Made by a program: the position numbers and the translations under genes. DNA of 64,000 nucleotides from JBLZUR01 sp048565625 (GTDB taxonomy: Bacteria > Pseudomonadota > Alphaproteobacteria > Sphingomonadales > Sphingomonadaceae). This document shows positions 42,470-51,800 of the stretch, piece after piece. The stretch spans positions 372,001 through 436,000 of the forward strand of contig NZ_JBLZUR010000002.1 of the NCBI RefSeq assembly GCF_048565625.1, in the 5' to 3' direction. Under the pieces are notes generated by a model. It saw only the letters and a list, made by a program, of their open reading frames with translations. It was not told the DNA's origin and ran no database searches. Numbering within the stretch: position 1 is the stretch's first letter; each line of letters begins with the position of its first letter.

Positions 42470-43822
42470 CTAGTCCGTGGTTCCGAAGCCGAAGCTGAGG
42501 AAGCTCGGGATCGGGCCGTTCCAGTGTGCGTCCGCATCGGCGGCGACAGGTTCGGGCGGAACCGCTTCCGGCGTTCGTTCGGCACGCGACTCGGGTGCGC
42601 GCTCGCGGCGCTCTTCCCGTGGGCGCTCTTCGCGACGGGGGCGACGCTCGCGGCGCTCGGCCTTCTTCGGCTCCTCGCGTGCCTCTTCGGCGGGGGCCGG
42701 AGCGGGGGCGGGGCCTTCGACGCGCTCGATCTTGGTGGAGGTCAGCTTCTCGATCGCGGCGACGGCGTCCGCATCCTCGCTGGTGGCAAGGGTGAAGGCC
42801 TTGCCGCTCGCCCCCGCGCGGCCGGTGCGGCCGATACGGTGGACATAGTCGTCCGGCTGCCACGGCACGTCGAAGTTGAAGACGTGGCTCACCCCCTTGA
42901 TGTCGAGGCCGCGCGCCGCGACGTCGGAGGCGACGAGCAGGTTGATGTCGCCCGCCTTGAACCGGTCGAGTTCCTTCAGGCGCGCGCCCTGATCCATGTC
43001 GCCGTGGATCTGCCCGGCGCGAAAGCCGTGGCGGTTAAGGCTGTCGGTCAGCTCGCGCACCGTCGTCTTGCGGTTGGCGAAGATGATCCCGGTGCTGACG
43101 TCCTCGGCCTTGAGCAGTTCGCGCAGCCGCTCGCGCTTGGCGCGGGGGGTGACGGGAACGAGGCGCTGGGTGATGAGGTTGTTGGTCTCGGCCGGCCGCG
43201 CGACCTCGACGGTCTTCGGGTTTGACAGGAACTTGTCCGCCAGCTTCTTGATCGGCGGCGGCATCGTCGCGGAGAACAGCAAAGTCTGCCGGTTGGGCGG
43301 CAGCTTGGTGCAGATCTCCTCGATGTCCGGGATGAAGCCCATGTCGAGCATCCGGTCCGCCTCGTCGATGACGAGCGTCGAGCAGCCGGAAAGGAGGATC
43401 TTGCCGCGCTGGAACAGGTCCATCAGGCGGCCGGGCGTGGCGATCAGCACGTCGACGCCCTTTTCCAGCGCCTTGATCTGGTCGCCCATCTGCACGCCGC
43501 CAATCAGCAGGACCATGCTGAGCTTGTGGTACTTGCCGTACTTCTCGAAGTTCTCGGCGACCTGCGCCGCCAGCTCACGCGTCGGCTCCAGGATCAGGCT
43601 GCGCGGCATCATCGCGCGGGCGCGGCCATGCGCCAGGATGTCGATCATCGGCAGGACGAAGGATGCGGTCTTGCCGGTGCCGGTCTGCGCGATACCGACG
43701 AGGTCGCGGTTCATCAGCACGGGCGGGATCGCGGCCGCCTGGATCGGCGTCGGCTCCTTGTAGCCGGAATCGTCCAGCGCGCGGAGAAGTTCGTCGGAGA
43801 GGCCGAGATCGGCGAAGGTCAT
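42470..43822 (-). CDS. DEAD-box RNA helicase, RhlE-like
   Basis: 450 residues from ATG 43822. MTFADLGLSDELLRALDDSG with PTPIQ gives the Q motif; then AQTGTGKTASF, PTRELAAQVAENF, TPGRLMD, VIDEADRMLDMGF, SAT and HRIGRTGRAG. The C-terminal 95 residues are Ala/Pro then Glu/Arg-rich (EEPKKAERRERRPRREERPR), a basic tail seen in RhlE-type enzymes. It unwinds structured RNA in ribosome assembly or mRNA decay, often needed at low temperature. It is the second DEAD-box helicase in this window but lacks the DbpA RNA-binding domain of the other. Confidence 0.9.
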   Translation of the reverse strand: MTFADLGLSDELLRALDDSGYKEPTPIQAAAIPPVLMNRDLVGIAQTGTGKTASFVLPMIDILAHGRARAMMPRSLILEPTRELAAQVAENFEKYGKYHKLSMVLLIGGVQMGDQIKALEKGVDVLIATPGRLMDLFQRGKILLSGCSTLVIDEADRMLDMGFIPDIEEICTKLPPNRQTLLFSATMPPPIKKLADKFLSNPKTVEVARPAETNNLITQRLVPVTPRAKRERLRELLKAEDVSTGIIFANRKTTVRELTDSLNRHGFRAGQIHGDMDQGARLKELDRFKAGDINLLVASDVAARGLDIKGVSHVFNFDVPWQPDDYVHRIGRTGRAGASGKAFTLATSEDADAVAAIEKLTSTKIERVEGPAPAPAPAEEAREEPKKAERRERRPRREERPREERRERAPESRAERTPEAVPPEPVAADADAHWNGPIPSFLSFGFGTTD

Positions 43823-43906
43823 GCAGGTTCCGGAACTGTCGCGGTCAACGGACACGCGTCAGGGCAGGCGCTTGGGGGAAGGGGGCGCTCAAGTCAAGGG
43901 AGAGGT

Positions 43907-43996
43907 GGTTCACGCGGAGGCGCGGCGGCGCGGAGAAGTAAAGGCAAGTGATTGCGCCTTGGGCGCCTTTCCCATTCTCTGCGTCTCCGCGTGAGC
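43907..43996. repeat. Palindromic repeat, GGTTCACGCGGAG type
   Basis: GGTTCACGCGGAGGCGCGG at 43908-43926 faces GCGTCTCCGCGTGAGCC at 43981-43996. Between them GGCGCAATCACTTG-type bases form an inner GCGCCTTGGGCGC hairpin. It ends at the stop codon of the next minus-strand gene. Confidence 0.65.
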
Positions 43997-44425
43997 CTAT
44001 TTGCCCGTATCCGGCACCAGCTTGCGGAAGCGCTCGATCATGCAGGAGCCGCCGGAGCGGGTGCGGACGAGGTCGCGGTCGGCGCAGATCTGCCCGTCCT
44101 CGCTCGGCCGCATGTAGAAGCCGGAATAGTAGTCGAGCGCGGGGCACTGCTTTTCGAGCTTGGCGCGGAGCCTTTTGCCGCCCCGCAGGATGAAGTCGAC
44201 GCTGCTCGGCTCCGCCACGGCAGCACCCGCCACATCCGCCAGGTCGAGGCACTTGGGGGCGTGCTTCTCCTTCCACTTGGTGGAGGAGCCGGGGACGCCC
44301 GGCTGGCGGCGGAGGCGGACGACGATGCTCTCCCGCACGATCACCTGCGCCAGGCGCAGGTTGCCGTCTTCGGCCGCGCCTGCATCGGCGGCGGACGCCA
44401 TCGCCAGAAGGCTCGCCAGTATCAC
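43997..44425 (-). CDS. Hypothetical secreted protein
   Basis: 142 residues with a GTG start at 44425; no ATG is in frame upstream and M9 is an alternative. MILASLLAMASAADAGAAED is a short signal peptide. The mature part has four cysteines (in KCLDLAD, KQCPALDYYSGFYM, QICADRD and GSCMIERF) that could form two disulfides, and a basic segment RGGKRLRAKLEKQ. I do not recognise a domain. A periplasmic role is likely. It stands alone between the helicase repeat region and the divergent dehydrogenase gene. Confidence 0.65.
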   Translation of the reverse strand: MILASLLAMASAADAGAAEDGNLRLAQVIVRESIVVRLRRQPGVPGSSTKWKEKHAPKCLDLADVAGAAVAEPSSVDFILRGGKRLRAKLEKQCPALDYYSGFYMRPSEDGQICADRDLVRTRSGGSCMIERFRKLVPDTGK

Positions 44426-44524
44426 GCCTGCCCCATCATCCGGCGCCGATGTCTCCCAAATCCGTTGAATGTCCGATGAACCCGCTCGGCTTTCGCCAGG
44501 CGTCGCGAGCGGTTAGATGACGGC

Positions 44525-45943
44525 ATGGCCTCCCACATCGACATCGTCGAACGCTTGACCGCCCTCCTGGGTCCGCGCGGGATCACCACCGATCCGCAGG
44601 ACATGGAGCCGTGGCTGACCGACTGGCGTGGGCGCTATTCGGGGCGCGCGCTGGCGCTCGTCTCGCCGGCGGACACGGCCGAGGTGTCGGCGGTGGTGAA
44701 GATCGCGGGAGAGGCCGGCGTGCCGATCGTGCCGCAGGGCGGCAATACCTCGATGGTCGGGGGCGCGACGCCGGATGCCTCGGGCTCCGCCATCATCCTG
44801 TCGCTGCGCCGGATGAATGCGATCCGCGCGCTCTCGCTCGAGGATGCCAGCGCGGTGGTGGAGGCGGGGGTGATCCTGTCGAACCTGCACGATGCTGCGG
44901 CGGCAGTCGGGTGGCGCTTCCCGCTTTCGCTGGCCGCCAAGGGGTCGGCGACGATCGGCGGGCTGGTCTCCACCAATGCCGGGGGGACGCAGGTGCTTCG
45001 CTTCGGCACGATGCGGTCGCTGGTGCTGGGCGTCGAGGCGGTGATGCCGGACGGATCGGTCTATGAGGGGCTGAGCGCGCTGCGGAAGGACAATCGCGGG
45101 CTGGACCTCAAGCATCTTCTGATCGGCACCGAAGGCACGCTGGGCATCGTCACGGCGGCGAGCCTGCGCATCGTGCCGGCTGCCGGCGAGCGGATGGTGG
45201 CGTGGCTGGGACTGCCCTCGGCAGAGGCGGCGCTGACGGTGCTGCGCGGGCTGGAGGCGGCAACGGGCGAGGCGGTCGAGAGCTTCGAGCTAGTGCCCGA
45301 TGTCGGGTTGCAGCTGGTCCTTCAGCACCTGCCCGGCACCCGTGCGCCTTTGGCCGGCGCGCATGGCTGGCATGTGCTGGTGGAGGTGACCGGGCCGAAG
45401 GGCGCGCCGGTCGTCGAGCAGGTCGAGGCGGCGTTGGGCGAGGCGATCGAAGCGGGACTGGTCGAGGATGCCGCGATCGCCGCCAATGATGCGCAGGCGG
45501 AGGCGTTCTGGCACCTGCGCGAGTCCGTATCCGAGGCCGAGCGGATCGACGGCATGGCCGCCAAGCACGACATCGCCGTGCCGGTCGCCCGCATGGCGCG
45601 CTTCATCACCGAGGCGACGCCGAAGGTGGAGGATCGGTTTGCCGGCGCGCGCGTGCTCGCCTTCGGGCATCTCGGCGACGGCAATATCCACTTCAACGTG
45701 CGCGCGCCGGCGGGTGCCGACAGCAAGGCGTGGCTGGCGGAGACGGGGGCGGAGGTTTCCGCCTTCGTTCACGATCTTGTTGCGGCGGAAGGCGGTTCGC
45801 TGTCCGCCGAACATGGCATCGGCCAGATGAAACGTGTCGAACTCGCCCGGCTCGGCAATCCCGTCCAGCTCGCCGCGATGCGTGCGGTGAAGGCGGCGCT
45901 CGACCCGCAGGGCCTGATGAATCCGGGTAAGCTGATCCCGTGA
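44525..45943 (+). CDS. FAD-linked 2-hydroxyacid dehydrogenase (GlcD/D2HGDH type)
   Basis: 472 residues. The N-terminal PCMH-type FAD domain has VPIVPQGGNTSMVGGATPDA and GSATIGGLVSTNAGGTQVLR, FGTMRSLVLG, then LLIGTEGTLGIVTAASLRIV. The C-terminal FAD-oxidase domain has the metal/substrate residues in LAFGHLGDGNIHFNVR and AEHGIGQMKRVEL. It ends MNPGKLIP as usual. It oxidises a D-2-hydroxyacid such as D-2-hydroxyglutarate or D-lactate, passing electrons to the respiratory chain or an electron-transfer flavoprotein. Exact substrate cannot be told from sequence. It stands alone, followed by a paired REP element. Confidence 0.88.
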   Translation: MASHIDIVERLTALLGPRGITTDPQDMEPWLTDWRGRYSGRALALVSPADTAEVSAVVKIAGEAGVPIVPQGGNTSMVGGATPDASGSAIILSLRRMNAIRALSLEDASAVVEAGVILSNLHDAAAAVGWRFPLSLAAKGSATIGGLVSTNAGGTQVLRFGTMRSLVLGVEAVMPDGSVYEGLSALRKDNRGLDLKHLLIGTEGTLGIVTAASLRIVPAAGERMVAWLGLPSAEAALTVLRGLEAATGEAVESFELVPDVGLQLVLQHLPGTRAPLAGAHGWHVLVEVTGPKGAPVVEQVEAALGEAIEAGLVEDAAIAANDAQAEAFWHLRESVSEAERIDGMAAKHDIAVPVARMARFITEATPKVEDRFAGARVLAFGHLGDGNIHFNVRAPAGADSKAWLAETGAEVSAFVHDLVAAEGGSLSAEHGIGQMKRVELARLGNPVQLAAMRAVKAALDPQGLMNPGKLIP

Positions 45944-45948
45944 AGGAT

Positions 45949-46077
45949 CATCCTTCCCCGCAAGGGGGAGGTGGCAGGCGAAGCCTGACGGAGGGGGAGG
46001 ACGACGGCTTCCCCCAGGCCTTCCTATCCTCCCCCTCCGTCGCCTGCGGCGCCACCTCCCCCTGGCGGGGGAGGATA
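45949..46077. repeat. Paired REP-like palindromes after the dehydrogenase gene
   Basis: ATCCTTCCCCGCAAGGGGGA, GGTGGCAGGCGAAGCCTGAC, GGAGGGGGAGG on the left faces CCTCCCCCTCCGTCGCCTGC, GGCGCCACCTCCCCCTGGCG, GGGGAGGAT on the right. The two units are inverted copies around about 25 bases, so the full element can fold into one long stem. Starts five bases after the stop codon. Confidence 0.85.
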
Positions 46078-46166
46078 GGGCTTCGGCTTGCGTGCGGGGC
46101 AGTGGGGCAATAGAGCCGCAGCTCTCAAATCCAGCCGACGAAATTCGAGACCAAGGGAGAATACCG

Positions 46167-46940
46167 ATGGCGAGCGCGCCGCAGAACCTGCCGCTCTTCT
46201 ACCAGCAGCTTGAGCCGCTCTCGACGCAGCGCCATGCCGACTTCAAGGTCCGCCGCACCGACACCATCGGTCATCTCGCGAACACCCATGCCGTGCCGAT
46301 CACGGTGGATGAGTTCACGCTGGGCCAACGGCACTATCCGATCGTGTTCTCGGTGGGGCCGTCGCCGGTGCCGCTCGCGCTGCTCGGCCTGAACGAGGGC
46401 GTGAACACCTTCGTCGGCCAGGACGGCAAGGTGCTGGACGAGTCGGTCTACATCCCGGCCTATGCCCGCCGCTATCCCTTCATGCTGGCGCGCCTGCGCG
46501 AGGGGAATGACGAGATGTCGCTCTGCTTCGATCCCAGCTGCGAGCTGATCGGCGCGTTCGACGAGGGCGAGGCCTTGTTCGAGGACGGCAATCCCAGCGC
46601 CGCGACCCGCGCAATCCTGGAATTCGCCGAGCAGTACGAGATGGCGATGCAGCGCACCGCATCCTTCATGAACGACATCGTCGAGGCGAAGCTGCTCATG
46701 GAAGGCGAGCTGACCATCAACGCCGAGGGTGTTTCCGATCCGATCGTCTATCGCGGCTTCCAGATCATCAACGAGGAAGCGCTGATCGAGATGCGCGGCG
46801 ACCAGCTCCGCAAGCTGATGCGCGCGGGCGCGATCGGGCTGATCTATGCGCAGACCTTCTCGCTGCGCCTGACGCGCGAGGTGTTCGACCGCCAGGTGCG
46901 CCAGGGCAAGGGGCCGATCGCGGCGCCTGCGAAGGCCTGA
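46167..46940 (+). CDS. SapC family protein
   Basis: 257 residues from ATG 46167, preceded by AAGGGAGAATACC. SapC (PF07277) proteins are named after a component of an S-layer locus in Campylobacter and are widespread in alphaproteobacteria, but their function is not settled. Recognisable segments: ANTHAVPITVDEFTLGQRHY, PIVFS, LLGLNEGVNTFV, SVYIPAYARRYPFMLA, CFDPSCELI and GEALFEDGNPSAATRAILEF. No signal peptide or TM segment is visible. Flanked by REP elements on both sides and not part of a clear operon. Confidence 0.85.
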   Translation: MASAPQNLPLFYQQLEPLSTQRHADFKVRRTDTIGHLANTHAVPITVDEFTLGQRHYPIVFSVGPSPVPLALLGLNEGVNTFVGQDGKVLDESVYIPAYARRYPFMLARLREGNDEMSLCFDPSCELIGAFDEGEALFEDGNPSAATRAILEFAEQYEMAMQRTASFMNDIVEAKLLMEGELTINAEGVSDPIVYRGFQIINEEALIEMRGDQLRKLMRAGAIGLIYAQTFSLRLTREVFDRQVRQGKGPIAAPAKA

Positions 46941-46946
46941 TCTTCA

Positions 46947-47079
46947 TCCTCCCCAAGCTTGCTTGGGGAGGGGGACCAGCGAAGCTGGTGGAGGGGACGC
47001 CGCGAAGACGGCGCTGGCGCACCGCCCCTCCACCATGCTGCGCATGGTCCCCCTCCCCACGCTTCGCGCAGGGAGGATT
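46947..47079. repeat. Paired REP-like palindromes after the SapC gene
   Basis: CCTCCCCAAGcttGCTTGGGGAGG (46948-46971) then GGGACCAGCGAAGCTGGTGG, AGGGG on the left; CCCCTCCACCATGCTGCGCA, TGGTCCCCCTCCCC with a final GGGAGGAT on the right. Same family as in valS. Confidence 0.85.
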
Positions 47080-47142
47080 TTTCAGCCGCCCGATTATTTT
47101 TTTGCGTGTGCTCTTGCAGACACAGATCGGCTTTCCTATTTC

Positions 47143-47252
47143 GGGACTGGCGCTGGTTACGTCCCCCCCTTTCGTAGCCGCGCTGACGCACTTCGGTGCG
47201 TCTCCTCCCTGAACCTTGGCCACCCTGCGCTTTTAGCGCGGGGTGGTTTTTT
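47143..47252 (+). ncRNA. Candidate small RNA with anti-Shine-Dalgarno motif
   Basis: Three hairpins in order: GGGAC (47143-47147) with GTCCC (47161-47165); GACGCAC UUCG GUGCGUC (47185-47202), a perfect stem on a UUCG tetraloop; and an intrinsic terminator (47220-47252). UCCUCCCU (47203-47210) lies unpaired between the last two, and could base-pair with ribosome-binding sites. A weak promoter TTGCAG (47114-47119), 17 bases, TATTTC (47137-47142) is upstream, which would put the true 5' end near 47149, so the first hairpin may be partial. The layout recalls alphaproteobacterial CCUCCUCCC (alpha-r14, 'cuckoo') RNAs. An extended 3' UTR of the SapC gene is the alternative. Confidence 0.45.
47220..47252 (+). 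terminator. Intrinsic terminator
   Basis: CCACCCTGCGCT, loop TTT, AGCGCGGGGTGG, then TTTTTT: a 12-pair stem (one G-T pair) followed by six T on the plus strand. It ends whatever is transcribed from upstream, either the candidate RNA or a long SapC mRNA. There is no T-tract for the minus direction. Confidence 0.85.
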
Positions 47253-47259
47253 ATGGGGG

Positions 47260-48126
47260 CTACTCGGCGGCGAGGGGCCAGCCGACGGACAACTCGTCCG
47301 CCAGGCCGCTTGCTATGGCCGCGATCAGGCGGCGGATCCGCGCGATGCCGCCGCCGGGATGGCGGCCGTCGGGGGTGAGGTAGAGTTCGCGGTCTACCTC
47401 CACCTGGATCGCCTGCACGCCCCGGCGCGGCGCGCCATGCCGGTCGAGGGTGAAGCCGCCCGAATAGGGATCGTTGCGGGTCGTGCGCAGACCCTGCGCC
47501 TGCGCTTCGGCCACGGCACGCTCGGTGAAGCGGCCGGACGCGCTCCGCCCGAAGCGGTCGCCGATCACTACCTGCGGCGGATCGGTGACGCGGCGAAGCG
47601 GCGGCATGGAGTGGCAGTCGATCAGGATCGCGGCCCCGTATCTCCGCCGCATCTCCGCAAGGATCGTCGCGACCAAGGTGTGATAGGGGCGGTGATCCCG
47701 GTCGATCCGCTCGGCGACGGCCGCATAGGCTATCGCCCCCTTCAGGATGTCGCCACTGGCGGGCAGGCGGCGCGGGATGAGGCCAAGGCCGCCGCGCAGC
47801 TTGGGCGTCGACAGCAGCCGGTCGCGCGGGAAGGGGCCGGAGAGCATGCCGGAGTCCACCTCCCGCTCGTCGCGGTTGAGGTCGATCCAGGCGCGCGCGC
47901 GGGTGACGACGATCGCCGTCGCGCCAAGCTGCAGGGCGTCGTCGATCAGCGCGTCGGCATGGCGGTCCTCCAGCATCTCCAGTCCGGCCCGGTCGATCCG
48001 CGCATCGGCGATGAGGCTGTCGGGATAGTCCCGCCCGGCATGGGGCACCGTGATCAGGACCGGGAGGGAGGGGCCCTGCGGATCACGCCGGTAGAACGAA
48101 GGCTGTTCCGAAGCGTTGTCGGGCAT
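47260..48126 (-). CDS. hutG: N-formylglutamate amidohydrolase family protein
   Basis: 288 residues. SLPVLITVPHAGRDYPDSLI gives the first metal histidine, RHADALIDDAL and ARAWIDLNRDEREVDSGMLS follow, then AAILIDCHSMPPL, NDPYSGGFTLDRHG and IQVEVDRELYL. These are the conserved zinc and substrate sites of the family, which hydrolyses N-formyl-L-glutamate to glutamate and formate at the end of histidine breakdown. No other hut genes are near. In many alphaproteobacteria this gene is next to cpdR, as here (divergent, 120 bases), so its cellular role may not be histidine use. Confidence 0.87.
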   Translation of the reverse strand: MPDNASEQPSFYRRDPQGPSLPVLITVPHAGRDYPDSLIADARIDRAGLEMLEDRHADALIDDALQLGATAIVVTRARAWIDLNRDEREVDSGMLSGPFPRDRLLSTPKLRGGLGLIPRRLPASGDILKGAIAYAAVAERIDRDHRPYHTLVATILAEMRRRYGAAILIDCHSMPPLRRVTDPPQVVIGDRFGRSASGRFTERAVAEAQAQGLRTTRNDPYSGGFTLDRHGAPRRGVQAIQVEVDRELYLTPDGRHPGGGIARIRRLIAAIASGLADELSVGWPLAAE

Positions 48127-48246
48127 GTCATAAGCCTAAGTGGGCCCACCGGCCGTGGCAATCGGGCGGCTCAAGGAAAATTAAGGGCTGCGGGTTACGA
48201 TGGTGCAGCCCCACGATGACGCGTTTGCTGCCGGAGCCGCTGGACC

Positions 48247-48630
48247 ATGATCCGTATTCTGCTTGCCGAGGATGACGACTCCATGCGCGAGTATCTCGCC
48301 CGCGCGCTCGAGCGGACGGGTTATGCGGTGACCGCGGTCGATCGCGGCACGGCGGCGCTGGCACTGATCGAGAAGGACACCTTCGACCTGCTGCTGACCG
48401 ACATCGTCATGCCGGAGATGGACGGGATCGAACTGGCGCAGCGCGCGGCGACGATCGCGCCCGCCATGCGGGTAATGTTCATCACGGGCTTCGCGGCGGT
48501 GACGCTGAAGGGCAACCGGACCCCACCGGACGCGCGGGTGCTGTCGAAGCCGTTCCACCTGCGCGACCTGGTGCTGGAGGTCGACCGCATGTTCGAGGTC
48601 GGCACCGCGACGGGGCTGACCGAAATCTAG
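48247..48630 (+). CDS. cpdR: Single-domain response regulator CpdR
   Basis: 127 residues, receiver only. RILLAEDDDSMREYLARALE, phospho-acceptor D52 in LLLTDIVMPEMDGIELAQRA, MFITGFAAVTLKG and VLSKPFHLRDLVLEVDRM are near-identical to Caulobacter CpdR. Unphosphorylated CpdR primes ClpXP for degradation of cell-cycle proteins and localises to the pole, with PopZ as the polar scaffold (a PopZ gene is in this window). It is controlled by the CckA-ChpT relay. Divergent from hutG and 68 bases before tRNA-Val, the usual synteny. Confidence 0.92.
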   Translation: MIRILLAEDDDSMREYLARALERTGYAVTAVDRGTAALALIEKDTFDLLLTDIVMPEMDGIELAQRAATIAPAMRVMFITGFAAVTLKGNRTPPDARVLSKPFHLRDLVLEVDRMFEVGTATGLTEI

Positions 48631-48698
48631 GCAGGCCGGATCGGGCGCGAAACGCGGTTGCATCCGCGCGTGGCCGCCGCTAGAGGCTCGCTTCCCGT

Positions 48699-48773
48699 GG
48701 GCGTGTAGCTCAGTGGTAGAGCACTGTGTTGACATCGCAGGGGTCGCAAGTTCAATCCTTGCCACGCCCACCA
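48699..48773 (+). tRNA. tRNA-Val (GAC anticodon)
   Basis: Acceptor GGGCGTG pairs with CACGCCC; D-arm GCTC/GAGC; anticodon stem CTGTG/CGCAG with loop TTGACAT, so anticodon GAC reading GUC/GUU; T-arm GCAAG/CTTGC with loop TTCAATC; discriminator A and encoded CCA at 48771-48773. Length 75. A terminator follows directly. Confidence 0.96.
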
Positions 48774-48775
48774 TT

Positions 48776-48811
48776 AAAAACCCCGCCGTTCTTTGGACGG
48801 CGGGGTTTTTT
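48776..48811. terminator. Bidirectional intrinsic terminator
   Basis: AAAAA, CCCCGCCGT (48781-48789), loop, ACGGCGGGG (48797-48805), TTTTTT. The A-tract before and T-tract after the stem let it stop transcription both from the tRNA on the plus strand and from the RTX gene on the minus strand. Confidence 0.92.
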
Positions 48812-48831
48812 CGTGGGCGCGGCGTTGCGCC

Positions 48832-51800
48832 TCAGCCGTTCTGATAGAACTGGAAATCGGCGTAGTTGATCTCGGTGCCCTTGTTGACGGTCGCGAGGAG
48901 GACCGCGGCGGTGAATGCGGCGCCGTCGCTATCCCACAGGATGCGGCCGGTGGTGTTGTCGTAGATGATGCAGGCGTTGAACGCGGTCGCCGCCTTTCCC
49001 TCCACGAAGCTTCCCGAATACAACACGCCGTTGCCGTCATAGGGACGGCCCGACCATCCATTGTCGCCGAAGAAGGCGCCGATGTTCAGGAGGAATTGGT
49101 CGTCCTTCGACGAGAAGTCGGTGATCCGGTCGGCGTCCTTGGACTTCGGCGCGGTGGAGAACGCGAAGGCATCCCTGCCGCTGCCGCCCTTCAGCGTGTC
49201 GGCGCCCGCGCCGCCGTCCAGCGTGTCGTTGCCGGACATGCCGGACAGGCTGTTCGCGGCCTTGTTGCCCTGGATGATGTTGGCAAGGCCGTTGCCGGTG
49301 CCGTTCACCTTGCCGCCGCCGGTCAGGGCCAAGTGTTCGACATTCTGCGCGAGCGTGGCCGAGACCGAGCTTTTCACCCAGTCGATGCCGCCGTTCGCCT
49401 TTTCGATCGCCCTGTCGCCCTTGTTGTCGAAGACATAGGTGTCGTTGCCGGCGCCTCCGGTCAGCGTGTCCGCGCCGCCCTTGCCGTCGAGGAGATTGTC
49501 GTAGCGGTTTCCGGTGATCTTGTTGGCAAGGCTGTTGCCGATGCCGCCGCTCGCCTGATTGTTCCTCATCAAGGTCGTCATGTCGTAGTCGATGATGACG
49601 AGGTTCTCGACATTGGCGGAGAGCGTGTAGGCCGGACGATCCTGGGGAAGCCAGCCCGGCAGGTAGACCTTGACGGTATCGATGCCGTGATTGGCCGCTT
49701 CGACGACGGTGTCGTGCTCGCCGACGATGTAGGTGTCGCCACCGCGGCCGCCCTTCAGCGTGTCGTGATTGCTCCCGAAGTAGCTGTCCGGGCCCCCGGC
49801 GCCGCGGCCGTCGAGCACGTTGGCGGCGTCGTTGCCGATGATGAGATTGGCGTGGCCGTTGCCGGTGCCGTTGATCGCCTTGGTGCCGGTCAGCGTCAGA
49901 TTGAACAGCCGGGCGTCGGACATGAAGGCGTCCACCCGCGCGCGCAGCGTGAAGCTGACCGAGCTTATGATCGAGTCCCTTTCGGCTTCCGGGCCGGCGT
50001 CCAGACGAAGCTCGTCCTTGGTCGAGTCGATCACGAAGGTGTCATCCCCAGGGCCGCCGTATAAGGTGTCGGCACCGGCGCCGCCGTCCAGCGTGTCGTC
50101 GCCCGCGCCGCCCCAAAGGACATTGTTGCCGCTATTGCCGATCAGCCAGGTGGCGTCGTCCTTATTCCCTCTGGCGGTGATGTTGCGCTTGCCGGTCAGC
50201 ACCACCTTCTCGATGCGGTACCAGCCCGTTTCGTAGTTGACGGACGTGTAAACGGTGTCGTGATCGCCGACCGTCCCGTCCAAAGCCTCGTCGCCGATGT
50301 CGTCGATATAGAAGGTGTCGTTGCGTCCGGTGCCGGCCATGCGGTCCTTGCCCGCGCCGCCATAGTAGACATTCCTGCCATCGCCGCCGTCCAGGGTGTC
50401 GTCGCCGGCGCCGCCATAGAGCGTGTCGTCACCCTTCCCGCCGGTCAGGGAATCGTTGCCCTCGTCCCCATAGAGCGCGTCATTGGCGTCGCCGCCATCG
50501 ATATTGTCGTTGCCCGACGCGCCGAAGACCACGTCGTTGTCGGCACCGGCCAGAACCGTGTCTTTGCCTGCATTGCCGTAGAGCACGTCCTTGCCCGCGC
50601 CGCCGTCCAGAGTGTCGTCGCCGTCCTTGCCGCTGAGCGTATCGGCGCCGGCCGCGCCGGTGATCCGGTTGCCGTAATCGTTGCCGACGAACTTGTTCGC
50701 GGCGGCGTTCCCCGCGGCGATGATCTGGTGCGTGGTCAGGGACCAGCTGTCCCCCGAACCTTTGGTGGTGCGGAACTTCTCGTACTGCGTGGTGACCTGG
50801 CCGGTCGAGACGCCGGGAATGGCAATCGTCCTGGTCGCCTTGGCCAGTTCGATGTCCGTGCCGGCGAACTTGTCCTCAAAGTCATAGGCGGAGACGCCGA
50901 AATCCGCGTTCGGGATGCCCGGAACGTCGTTCTCCTCCCACAGCCGGGCGTGGAGGAACTTCGCTGCGAAGGTCGCGCCGACATGGGCGTAGACGGTGGA
51001 GGTGACCACCGCTTCGGCCTGGTAGCTGAGGTCGATGACGATCTTGCCTTCGCCCTCGGGCGTGGCGAACGCCAGCTTGTCCGTGGAAGTGCCCTTCACC
51101 GTCTCGCCGAAACTGCTCCGCGCGGTGACGAGGATGCGGGGATCGAAGACGACCTTTTCCTTCATCGACACGTCGCCGTGCATGTCGAGATCGATCGCCT
51201 GGAAGCTGACACCGAAACTGGCGATGCCGAGGTCCGCTTCCTCCTTGTGTTCCTTGAACAGCGTGCCGACGCCCGGGATGCCGTCCAGCACCTTCGCGAT
51301 CATGGCGCTCAGATCGGCGTTGACGCTGATGAAGGAATCGCTGGTCGCGGTCACGACGATCGCCGTGCCGCCATAGGCGCCGGCCTGCGTGTCATAGCCG
51401 TCGCTGTCGTTCACCGGCTTCGGCAGGCTGACCGAGAAGCTGCCGTAGTCGCCGTCCTTCACGAAGGCGTCATCGGCGGTGATGTGCTCGTCGATGCCGG
51501 CGGTTGCGGACACCGAGAAGTCGAAGTCGACGCCGGGCGAGCCGAGCGCGCCGAGATCGACCTCTGCATAGGCGCCCGCAGACGCCGCTACCTTGGCGCC
51601 GACGAAGATGTCGATGAAGTTGTCCTTGCCCGCGCCGCCGGTGATCGATGCGTCGGCGGCGCCGTGGAGGGTGCTGCCGACCAGGACGTAAGGCTTCTTG
51701 TCGATGACGCCGGCGAGTTTTGACGTGGTCTCCGTCACGTCGAGGCCGCCGACGGCGTCGTAGGTGCTGGAGGTGAACCGCATTTCGGCGCGCAGTCCTG

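Larger units (their letters stand above)
46941..47259. other. 319-base intergenic region, repeat plus candidate RNA
   Basis: Between the SapC gene and the convergent HutG gene. Bases 46947-47079 are a REP-like pair. Bases 47143-47252 fold into three hairpins ending in an intrinsic terminator, annotated separately. No protein-coding gene is convincing here. Confidence 0.6.

Noticed and set aside
46768..47223. 151-codon minus-strand frame across the SapC 3' end, repeat and candidate RNA
   Set aside because: Low-complexity translation of REP palindromes and of the antisense of SapC; no family resemblance.
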